From contig JAEWWO010000365.1 of NCBI GenBank assembly GCA_023396345.1, positions 1 to 7,972 of the forward strand: DNA of 7,972 nt, written 5' to 3'. Below are positions 1-6,417 of the stretch, in pieces. Within the stretch, counting starts at the first letter, position 1. Every line of letters starts with the position of its first letter. Below the pieces are notes generated by a model. That model saw only the letters and a list, made by a program, of their open reading frames with translations, did no database searches and was not told where the DNA came from. Source of the stretch: Bacteroidota bacterium (GTDB lineage Bacteria > Bacteroidota > Bacteroidia > Chitinophagales > Chitinophagaceae). Made by a program: the position numbers and the translations under genes.

Positions 1-1020
1 CCCTTACTCGAAACGCTTAAAACACGCATGACAGAATTGGAAGATGCTTTGCAGACCAATCTTATTCAACTGCCCAACCTGCCCAATGATAAAGTTCCGG
101 CAGGAACCTCTGCGGAAGATAATGTGATTGTAAAAGAAGGCGGCACAAAACCTGAATTGTACGCAGATGCACAACCACACTGGGATTTAATTAAAAAATA
201 CGATTTAATAGATTTTGAAACGGGCGCTAAAATTACAGGAAGCGGTTTCCCATTGTTTAAAGGAAAAGGAGCCAAACTGCAACGCTCACTGGTGCAATTT
301 TTTCTGGACTACAACACCAATGCAGGGTATACAGAATACAATCCGCCTTTCATTGTAAACGAGGCATCTGCTTATGCTACAGGTCAGTTGCCCGATAAAG
401 AAGGGCAAATGTATCATGCCACTGAAGATAATCTGTATCTAATACCTACAGCAGAAGTGCCTGTAACCAATATTTACAGAGACGAAATTTTAAAAGAAGC
501 TGATCTTCCCATAAAAATGACCGCACACTCTCCCTGTTTCAGAAGAGAAGCCGGAAGTTTCGGAAAAGATGTAAGAGGTTTAAATCGTGTACATCAGTTT
601 GAAAAAGTAGAAATAGTAGAAATCGTTCATCCTGATAACAGTAATGATGTACTGGATAAAATGGTAGCACATGTAGAAGGCTTGTTACAAGCATTGGAAC
701 TGCCTTATCGTATCTTGCTGCTTTGTGGTGGCGATATGAGTTTTACAAGCCATATCACTTACGATTTTGAAGTGTACAGTGCCGCACAGGAACGCTGGCT
801 GGAAGTAAGTAGTGTAAGTAATTTTCACAATTATCAGGCAAACAGACTCAAATGCAGATTTAAAAATGCAGAAGGCAAAACCCAGCTGGTGCATACATTA
901 AACGGAAGCTCTCTTGCATTACCAAGAATTATAGCATCGTTATTAGAAAACAATCAAACACCCGACAGCATCAAAATTCCTGCGGCTCTACAGCCTTATT
1001 TTGGTGCGGATAAGATTTAG
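1..1020 (+). CDS. serS: Seryl-tRNA synthetase, C-terminal part (5' end outside window)
   Basis: Class II aminoacyl-tRNA synthetase that activates serine with ATP and charges tRNA-Ser (and tRNA-Sec where present) in the cytoplasm. The frame is open from base 1, so the ATG at 28 is an internal Met and not the start. 339 codons are visible. The family is usually about 420-430 residues, so roughly 85 N-terminal residues of the tRNA-binding coiled coil are missing, and the fragment opens in the second helix of that hairpin. Numbering from base 1, the serine-site TAEVPVTN begins near residue 150, motif 2 (FRREAGSFGKDVRGLNRVHQFE) near 180, and motif 3 (LNGSSLALPR) near 300, with its ATP-binding Arg. 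The core is complete and ends at TAG. An oxidoreductase gene follows after 11 bases, suggesting cotranscription. Identification is secure. Confidence 0.97.
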   Translation, partial: PLLETLKTRMTELEDALQTNLIQLPNLPNDKVPAGTSAEDNVIVKEGGTKPELYADAQPHWDLIKKYDLIDFETGAKITGSGFPLFKGKGAKLQRSLVQFFLDYNTNAGYTEYNPPFIVNEASAYATGQLPDKEGQMYHATEDNLYLIPTAEVPVTNIYRDEILKEADLPIKMTAHSPCFRREAGSFGKDVRGLNRVHQFEKVEIVEIVHPDNSNDVLDKMVAHVEGLLQALELPYRILLLCGGDMSFTSHITYDFEVYSAAQERWLEVSSVSNFHNYQANRLKCRFKNAEGKTQLVHTLNGSSLALPRIIASLLENNQTPDSIKIPAALQPYFGADKI

Positions 1021-1031
1021 TCAGAATTTAA

Positions 1032-2051
1032 ATGAATGAAAAAATAAAATTTGCTGTTGCAGGTTGCGGACACATTGGTAAGCGACACGCAAAAATGATA
1101 AGTGCCAATCAGGAAGCTGAGTTGGTAGCACTTATTGATATAAAAAATAAGGAACTATTAGGATTAGAAGAATTTTCTGTTCCTTACTTTAACTCTCTTA
1201 ATTCTTTCTTAAGCAGTGGCATACATGCAGATGTTGTCAGCATTGCAACGCCTAACGGATTGCATTATGCACAGGCAATGCAGTGTCTTGAGAACGATAA
1301 GCATATTCTGGTAGAAAAACCAATGGCTTTACAACAAAGTCAGGCTGCTGAAATTATAGCATCTGCCAGAGAAAAAAATAAGCATGTGTTTACCGTCATG
1401 CAAAACCGTTACTCTCCCCCGGCTGCATGGATTAAATCGGTTGTTGAAGAATATCGACTTGGAGAAATATACATGGTGCAGGTAAACTGTTTCTGGAACC
1501 GTGATGCACGCTATTATGAAGAGAAAGGAAAAACATGGCGCGGCACAAAAGAACTGGACGGAGGTTCATTGTTTACACAGTTCTCGCATTTCATCGATAT
1601 TCTTTACTGGCTATTTGGAGATATTGAGAACATTCATTCCAAGTTCAGCAATTTCAATCACGCACATCTCACAGAGTTTGAAGACAGCGGCGTGGTAACG
1701 TTTGACTTTGTGAACGGAGGTACGGGATGTTTAAATTTCTCTACTTCCGTCTGGAAAAGTAATCTTGAAAGTGAGCTAACAATCATTGCAGAAAATGGCT
1801 CTGTAAAAATAGGCGGACAATACATGAATGATATACAAAACTGTACTATTAAAGACTATAAGCTACCTCAAATAAAAGTAACTTCCGTGTGCAATGATTA
1901 CGGCACGTACAAAGGTTCTGCAGCCAACCATCAGTATGTAATAGAAAACGTGGTTAACTTTTTAAAAGGCAGAGCATACGATCTTCCTTTTCCGGAAGAA
2001 AGTGTTGCTGTAATTGGTATGATTGAAAGGATTTACGCTGCCGGAAAATAA
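1032..2051 (+). CDS. Gfo/Idh/MocA-family NAD(P)-dependent sugar oxidoreductase
   Basis: Cytoplasmic dehydrogenase of 339 residues, a normal family length. The N-terminal Rossmann fold carries the dinucleotide motif GCGHIG (11-16) after a beta strand, then an acidic residue in LVALIDI (D36) that may favour NAD over NADP. EKP at 95-97 supplies the conserved catalytic Lys (K96). The C-terminal alpha/beta domain has DGGSLFTQFSHFIDIL, whose H186 matches the usual catalytic His; the Asp often found three or four residues earlier is Thr/Gln here. Overall it resembles the WlbA/WbpB-like enzymes that oxidise UDP-N-acetylhexosaminuronates or related nucleotide sugars in O-antigen and capsule pathways, but inositol or plain sugar substrates cannot be excluded. 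The ATG at 1032 has an A/T-rich leader with no Shine-Dalgarno. It lies 11 bases after serS and is probably read through from it. Family is sure; substrate is not. Confidence 0.9.
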   Translation: MNEKIKFAVAGCGHIGKRHAKMISANQEAELVALIDIKNKELLGLEEFSVPYFNSLNSFLSSGIHADVVSIATPNGLHYAQAMQCLENDKHILVEKPMALQQSQAAEIIASAREKNKHVFTVMQNRYSPPAAWIKSVVEEYRLGEIYMVQVNCFWNRDARYYEEKGKTWRGTKELDGGSLFTQFSHFIDILYWLFGDIENIHSKFSNFNHAHLTEFEDSGVVTFDFVNGGTGCLNFSTSVWKSNLESELTIIAENGSVKIGGQYMNDIQNCTIKDYKLPQIKVTSVCNDYGTYKGSAANHQYVIENVVNFLKGRAYDLPFPEESVAVIGMIERIYAAGK

Positions 2052-2060
2052 TTTTATAAC

Positions 2061-2090
2061 CTGCTTAAGATTAGTTTTTTTATCTTGCAG
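2061..2090 (+). terminator. Imperfect hairpin between oxidoreductase and ftsE genes
   Basis: CTGC-TT-AAGAT (2061-2071) pairs with ATCTTGCAG (2082-2090): nine base pairs with a two-base bulge in the left arm and a T-rich ten-base loop. It starts ten bases after the oxidoreductase stop codon. No T-run follows directly (the next T5 run is at 2105-2109), so it is not a textbook intrinsic terminator. It may be a weak terminator, a processing site or chance. Confidence 0.3.
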
Positions 2091-2119
2091 CAATTAAGAA
2101 TCAATTTTTAAGAACGAAG

Positions 2120-2821
2120 ATGTCAGAAAATATTATATCTATTAAAAATGCCAATATCTATCAAGGTAATAATCTTATTCTGCAAAATGTAAATTTTGAA
2201 ATTGAAGAAGGTGAATTTGTATATCTGGTAGGTAAGACAGGAACAGGTAAAAGCAGTTTGCTGAAAACGCTTTACGGAGATCTTCCACTAAAAGAAGGTA
2301 ACGCCACTGTAGTGGGTCATGACATCAGAAAAATCACCTGGAAAACAGTTCCGTTTTTAAGAAGGGACTTAGGGATTGTGTTTCAGTCTTTCAATTTGCT
2401 TACAGACCGAAATGTTTCAGAAAACCTGAAATTTGTGTTACGTGCAACAGGATGGAAAGAAAAAGATAAAATAAAAGCTCGTATCAAAGAAGTTTTAGAG
2501 CTCGTAGGTCTTACACATAAAGAATTTAAAATGCCTTTTGAAATGAGTGGTGGAGAGCAACAGAGAGTGGATATTGCACGTGCTTTATTAAATTCACCCA
2601 AACTTATTCTTGCGGACGAACCTACCGGAAACCTTGACCCTGAAACAAGTGATGACATTATGCAATTGCTTCGTCGCATTAGCAATGACACCAAGACATC
2701 TATACTGATGGCAACACACGATTTTATTGTAATCAATCGTTATCCATCAAGAATATTAAAAACTGAAAACAGTCGTGTGCTTGACAGCATCACAGTAGAA
2801 GATTCTGTGGATGACATATAA
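2120..2821 (+). CDS. ftsE: FtsE-like ABC transporter ATP-binding protein
   Basis: Cytoplasmic ATPase subunit of 233 residues, the usual size for FtsE/LolD-type proteins. All nucleotide-binding elements are present in order: Walker A GKTGTGKS (38-45), Q-loop Gln in VFQSFNLL (Q89), signature SGGEQ (143-147), Walker B LILADEP (162-168, with D166 and E167), D-loop NLDP (171-174) and switch His (H200 in ATHD). In well-studied bacteria FtsE pairs with the membrane protein FtsX to control peptidoglycan hydrolases at division. No FtsX or other permease lies in this window, so the partner must be elsewhere, or this could be a related MacB/LolD-type ATPase. Database naming of such proteins varies. The start is ATG with an A-rich leader (AAGAACGAAG), not a clear Shine-Dalgarno. 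The gene ends 5 bases from a convergent glycosyltransferase gene. Confidence 0.85.
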   Translation: MSENIISIKNANIYQGNNLILQNVNFEIEEGEFVYLVGKTGTGKSSLLKTLYGDLPLKEGNATVVGHDIRKITWKTVPFLRRDLGIVFQSFNLLTDRNVSENLKFVLRATGWKEKDKIKARIKEVLELVGLTHKEFKMPFEMSGGEQQRVDIARALLNSPKLILADEPTGNLDPETSDDIMQLLRRISNDTKTSILMATHDFIVINRYPSRILKTENSRVLDSITVEDSVDDI

Positions 2822-2826
2822 ATTTC

Positions 2827-3912
2827 TTACAGACTTTTGTAAAAAGCTATCAGTTTCTTTTCTTCGTTTTGCCAGTTATAAATTTCTCTGGCGGCAACAC
2901 AATTTTGTTTCAGACGATTGTACAATTCATCATCGCTAAGTAGTTTATTGATGGCATCCGCAATTGTGTCCGGCTCCAGATTATCAATCAGCAAACCTAT
3001 TTCATATTGGTCATTTATCTTTTTATTTTCAGGATAATTCATTGTAATCTGCGGCACTCCTGCATGCATATAATCAAAAAATCTGTTAGATAAAGAGTAA
3101 TAAAAACTTGCTCCGAGATTAGCATTCATGTTTAATCCAACCTTTGCTGTTTGGGTAATTCTCTTTAAATCTTCCGGCAAAACAAACCCTTTAAATTCAA
3201 CTTTATTCTGCACCTGATATTCTGCAACAAGCTGTTCTACTTCATCAAAAAAAGTGCCTTTACCGCATACAATCAATCGGGCATTTACATGAGGCATTGC
3301 AGGTATCAAGCCTTCAAAACCGCGTCCTCTGTCAACTACGCCCTGATAAATTAAAATATTTTCTTTTTCTTTAAAACTTATTTCTTCTTCTGATTTATAC
3401 GGACTGTTCATTACCACAAAATATTTGACACCGTACATTTTTTCATATTCATCTGCATAGCTTTGATTTTCAGTATATCCCAATGGAAATCTCTGTTGGC
3501 AAAACTTTTCGATTGTTTTCCAGAATTTGTACAAGGCTGGTTTCCGCACAATGTCGTGCATTTCGCAGAACAATTCATGCGCATCATACACGCGTTTCTT
3601 TCGCCGGATAACAGAAGCAAATAATACAGGCAAAGCCGTATCTAAATCATCAGCACAAAAAACATCTGCCTTACAAAACAGATAATAAAAAAACAGGCGG
3701 ATATTAGCTTCCGCAAAAAACAAAAAACCGGACTGAAAAAATAATCCCAATCTTTTTTGTCTGAATCTTTTTTCCTTTAAAGCAAGTGAATTCTTCTTTT
3801 GAAAACCAACCAACGTTACATCAAAGTTATGCTCTGCTAAAGAAGTGCATATCTTGTACATACGCTGGTCGTAAGTAAGATCGTTTGTTACTGCAAATAC
3901 AATTTTCTTCAA
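2827..3912 (-). CDS. GT4-type (GT-B fold) glycosyltransferase, apparent TTG start
   Basis: Probable retaining glycosyltransferase of 361 residues using a nucleotide sugar, likely at the inner membrane for LPS, exopolysaccharide or glycan synthesis. The N-terminal Rossmann domain begins KKIVFAVTNDLTYDQRM, the opening of a glycosyltransferase type common in Bacteroidota. A hydrophobic/aromatic stretch (about 59-80) may bind membrane, and VYDAHELF lies at 108-115. The donor domain starts near ILIYQGVVDRGRG (187-199), has the VCGKG turn (215-219), and SNRFFDYMHAGVP (275-287) replaces the usual NKxxEYMAxGxP donor-site motif. No in-frame ATG lies between the upstream stop (3940-3942) and this point. 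The TTG at 3910-3912 precedes the first beta strand directly, and the next Met is residue 18, which would remove that strand. It lies 37 bases after the epimerase gene. Acceptor and donor are unknown. Confidence 0.88.
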   Translation of the reverse strand: MKKIVFAVTNDLTYDQRMYKICTSLAEHNFDVTLVGFQKKNSLALKEKRFRQKRLGLFFQSGFLFFAEANIRLFFYYLFCKADVFCADDLDTALPVLFASVIRRKKRVYDAHELFCEMHDIVRKPALYKFWKTIEKFCQQRFPLGYTENQSYADEYEKMYGVKYFVVMNSPYKSEEEISFKEKENILIYQGVVDRGRGFEGLIPAMPHVNARLIVCGKGTFFDEVEQLVAEYQVQNKVEFKGFVLPEDLKRITQTAKVGLNMNANLGASFYYSLSNRFFDYMHAGVPQITMNYPENKKINDQYEIGLLIDNLEPDTIADAINKLLSDDELYNRLKQNCVAAREIYNWQNEEKKLIAFYKSL

Positions 3913-3949
3913 TTTAGTGTCGTGCTTGTTTATGCAAACTTATTGAAGT

Positions 3950-5125
3950 TTATTTATTTACAGAAAACTTATAATATGAAATAGTGTGATAAGTTTCTCC
4001 CGGATTCAATACAGTAGAAGGAAAAGAAGACTGATTGGGAGAATCAGGATAATGCTGTGTTTCCAGACAGAAAGCTGTTCTTAAATCATCTTTATAATCT
4101 CCGAACATGGTGTTTTTTCCCTCCATAAAATTACCACTGTAAAACTGCATACCCGGTTCTTGAGTATAAACATCCAGCACTATTCCGGACAAATCTCCTG
4201 TAGCTGTTGCAGCATGCGTGAGTCCGTATAAACCCTTAGTATTATTCAATACATAACAATGATCATAACCTTTGCCAAGTTTTAGTTGTTCATTGTCTTG
4301 TTCTATTCTTTCGCCCATTACAGTTGGTTTAGAAAAATCGAAAGGCGTACCTGCAACCGGATCTATTTTACCATAAGGAATTAACGTAGAATCTACAGGA
4401 ATATAACTATCGCCATACACCTGTAATGTATGATTCAAGATAGTTCCGCTACCCACTCCGTTCAGGTTAAAGAAAGCATGATTGGTAAGATTCACAACTG
4501 TCTTCTTATCCGTAGTAGCTGAATATTCCATTTTAACTGCATTATCTTCTGTAAGACTATAGGTAATTTTTACGGTAAGATTACCGGGATAACCTTCTTC
4601 CATATCGGGACTTACATAAGACAGTTCCAGTGTGCTTTGATTCGGCTGAACGGCATCAAACACCACATACTGAAAACCTTTTTTACCACCATGTAAAGTA
4701 TTGGGCCCGTTATTTAAAAACAAGTTGTATTCCTGACCATCAAGAGAAAATTTTCCTTTAGCAATTCTGTTTCCATAACGACCGATAGTTGCTCCGAAAT
4801 AAGGTTCTGTAGCATTCTGATAGGCTTCTACCCCATTCATTCCAATGACTACATCAGTAAGTTTTCCGTTTTTATCAGGCACTAATAAACTTACTATTCT
4901 GCCTCCGTAATTGGTCATATACATTTCTACACCATTTTTATTCATTAGTCTGTATAATCTTGTTTGTTTTCCATCGATTGTTGTAGAAAATGCTGTAGTA
5001 TCAAGCACTACGGCTTTTTTATTATCAACAGACAAAGAGTCTTCTGATGATGTATTGCTACCATTGTTACAACTTACAAAAGACAGAGATAACAAAACAA
5101 TCAATAAGGTGAGAAGGTTTTTCAT
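3950..5125 (-). CDS. galM: Aldose 1-epimerase (galactose mutarotase), lipoprotein
   Basis: Interconverts alpha and beta anomers of aldoses such as galactose or glucose. It has 391 residues: a lipoprotein signal peptide with lipobox FVSC (lipidated C19), a short Ser/Asp-rich linker to about residue 45, then one complete GalM beta-sandwich domain. Family active-site residues are visible: R120 in GRYGNRI, H145 in NTLHGG, H216 in NLTNHAFFNL, D288 in KGYDHCY, and the catalytic base E355 in CLETQHYPD. The lipid anchor places it in the periplasm or at a membrane face, unlike cytoplasmic GalM of the Leloir pathway, which fits anomerising sugars freed by the exported hydrolases upstream. It follows the GH172 gene by 55 bases and precedes the glycosyltransferase by 37. 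The ATG has an A/T-only leader without Shine-Dalgarno. Sugar preference cannot be read from the sequence. Confidence 0.95.
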   Translation of the reverse strand: MKNLLTLLIVLLSLSFVSCNNGSNTSSEDSLSVDNKKAVVLDTTAFSTTIDGKQTRLYRLMNKNGVEMYMTNYGGRIVSLLVPDKNGKLTDVVIGMNGVEAYQNATEPYFGATIGRYGNRIAKGKFSLDGQEYNLFLNNGPNTLHGGKKGFQYVVFDAVQPNQSTLELSYVSPDMEEGYPGNLTVKITYSLTEDNAVKMEYSATTDKKTVVNLTNHAFFNLNGVGSGTILNHTLQVYGDSYIPVDSTLIPYGKIDPVAGTPFDFSKPTVMGERIEQDNEQLKLGKGYDHCYVLNNTKGLYGLTHAATATGDLSGIVLDVYTQEPGMQFYSGNFMEGKNTMFGDYKDDLRTAFCLETQHYPDSPNQSSFPSTVLNPGETYHTISYYKFSVNK

Positions 5126-5180
5126 TAGTTTATTTTTTATGAGATAAAGTTAATTATTTTTTGCTGAAATTTAATACAAT

Positions 5181-6353
5181 TTAAGGTATTGCCTGATGGT
5201 CTGTATCTCTAATTCGATACCAGTCTACCAATTTATCTTTATCAGGTAGTTTAAAAGCCAGCTTGGCAGCAGATAATTGATACCAATATGCTGTTGAGGA
5301 AAACTTAAACTCTTGTGTATGCTCCTGAGGTCGTGGATTAATAAATTCTATTTCTATATTTTTATTAAATGCTATTGCGTCCTCTTCATGAAAACGATAC
5401 ATACTAATCATAGAACGTAAAGCATCCTTTAACGGGACTCCATGCAATGGAGCATTAAACTCTCCATCTCTGAAATACCAACCTCCATTGAAATAATCTT
5501 CTAAACCTGTACCAACTATGTCAGGAGAAGTCTTATCCTCTCTGTCGATATATACATACTCCGGCGCTTCAAGATAACCTAAATAATTTGGTAAAAAAGT
5601 TTGCATAGAAACACAACAACCTATAAAATGACCTTTACCTGCTGCTTTCAAAATGGTCATGGGCAAAGAACCCGGATTCGTACCTGAATTATATAGACAA
5701 TGTAACCTCCCTGTGTTTGCAGGGAGCTTCTCTATTGGAGTATAATTTGCATTAAGAAAAACAGCAGACTCTCTTGAGGGATGCAGATTTTCCACTTCAA
5801 TTTTTATCTTATTAAACGGGATAGGTAAATATGTATAAAATCCACCACTTGACATGCCTAAATACTTTGAACAAAAATGTTTGTATTCACAATGACCAAT
5901 TCCAAAAAAATCTCCAATCGGAGCCTCTACAGATGGAAAATCATTACCATCATAATAAATTCTAAGGATTAGTTTTTTTAAAATAGTCTGATCCGGATAT
6001 TTTGATTTGCTTACATCCCAGTGTTCCCAAAACCATCCTGCACAGGTCATCCAAAGACGGGTGATTATACCAGGTTTATCATGTTCTACCAATACTTTTC
6101 TTTCGCCGGGCCTTACATCAGGAGCTTTTTGTTTTGTTTTTAAATTAAAAGTTGTAAACTGAGCTGACTTTTTATTTGAGACTGTATATAACCCTGCTGG
6201 AGAAAGTGTATTTTCTTCAAAAACAGATGTCTTTTTTTGTGCAGGCGAAGGATTACTTATCAAGCTCAATCCACCAACAGATGCTAACATACCAAGAGCC
6301 TTTCTCCGGGAGAAAAAATTATTTTCTTCAGATTTATTTGATACGTTAGGCAT
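5181..6353 (-). CDS. DUF2961 / GH172-family protein with twin-arginine signal peptide
   Basis: Exported putative glycoside hydrolase of 390 residues. The N-terminus has FSRRKALGML followed by a hydrophobic segment (to about 33) and SPAQ, a Tat-type signal with probable cleavage near residue 39. Family hallmarks follow: KPGIITRLWMT (93-103), VEAPIGDFFG (142-151), YTYLPIPF (173-180), GYLEAPEYVYID (259-270) and GTGLEDYFNGGWYF (281-294). E285, together with E265 or E262, are the likely catalytic carboxylates, judged by position and conservation as I recall the family. GH172 members are known to act on alpha-D-fructofuranosides (difructose dianhydride I) and on D-arabinofuranose in D-arabinan, so furanoside cleavage is inferred. 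Length matches a complete single-subunit family member. It sits between a GH43-like gene (64 bases upstream) and the mutarotase gene (55 bases downstream). Family confident; substrate unknown. Confidence 0.88.
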   Translation of the reverse strand: MPNVSNKSEENNFFSRRKALGMLASVGGLSLISNPSPAQKKTSVFEENTLSPAGLYTVSNKKSAQFTTFNLKTKQKAPDVRPGERKVLVEHDKPGIITRLWMTCAGWFWEHWDVSKSKYPDQTILKKLILRIYYDGNDFPSVEAPIGDFFGIGHCEYKHFCSKYLGMSSGGFYTYLPIPFNKIKIEVENLHPSRESAVFLNANYTPIEKLPANTGRLHCLYNSGTNPGSLPMTILKAAGKGHFIGCCVSMQTFLPNYLGYLEAPEYVYIDREDKTSPDIVGTGLEDYFNGGWYFRDGEFNAPLHGVPLKDALRSMISMYRFHEEDAIAFNKNIEIEFINPRPQEHTQEFKFSSTAYWYQLSAAKLAFKLPDKDKLVDWYRIRDTDHQAIP

Positions 6354-6385
6354 AGTTGATTTTATAATACGTAATATAAGTTAAT

Positions 6386-6409
6386 TTTTTCTTTTTAAAC
6401 AAAGAAAAA
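6386..6409. repeat. Perfect 9-bp inverted repeat between GH43 and GH172 genes
   Basis: TTTTTCTTT (6386-6394) and AAAGAAAAA (6401-6409) are exact reverse complements around the six-base spacer TTAAAC. It begins about nine bases beyond the GH43 stop codon (minus strand). The stem holds a single G-C pair and would be weak in RNA, and no U-run follows it on the minus strand. It could be an attenuator, an mRNA-processing or 3'-end element, a regulator site, or chance in A/T-rich DNA. Confidence 0.4.
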
Positions 6410-6417
6410 GTATGAAT

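Noticed and set aside
28..30. ATG at 28 as the serS start
   Set aside because: The frame is open to base 1 and reads through coiled-coil-like sequence; the protein would be far too short without the tRNA-binding arm.
2081..2088. TATCTTGC as a Bacteroidota -7 promoter element (TAnnTTTG) for ftsE
   Set aside because: It deviates from the consensus, has no TTTG-like -33 box at the right distance, and lies in the arm of a hairpin.
2383..2736. 117-codon open frame antisense to ftsE
   Set aside because: It lies wholly opposite a strongly conserved ATPase and its translation resembles no protein family; a shadow frame.
5145..5152. TAACTTTA (minus strand) as a promoter before galM
   Set aside because: One mismatch to TAnnTTTG in very A/T-rich DNA and no well-spaced upstream box; not distinguishable from chance.
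5181..6353. GH172 gene as a truncated copy
   Set aside because: The hallmark motifs run from N- to C-terminus, including the late YWYQ region, in one uninterrupted frame of normal family length.
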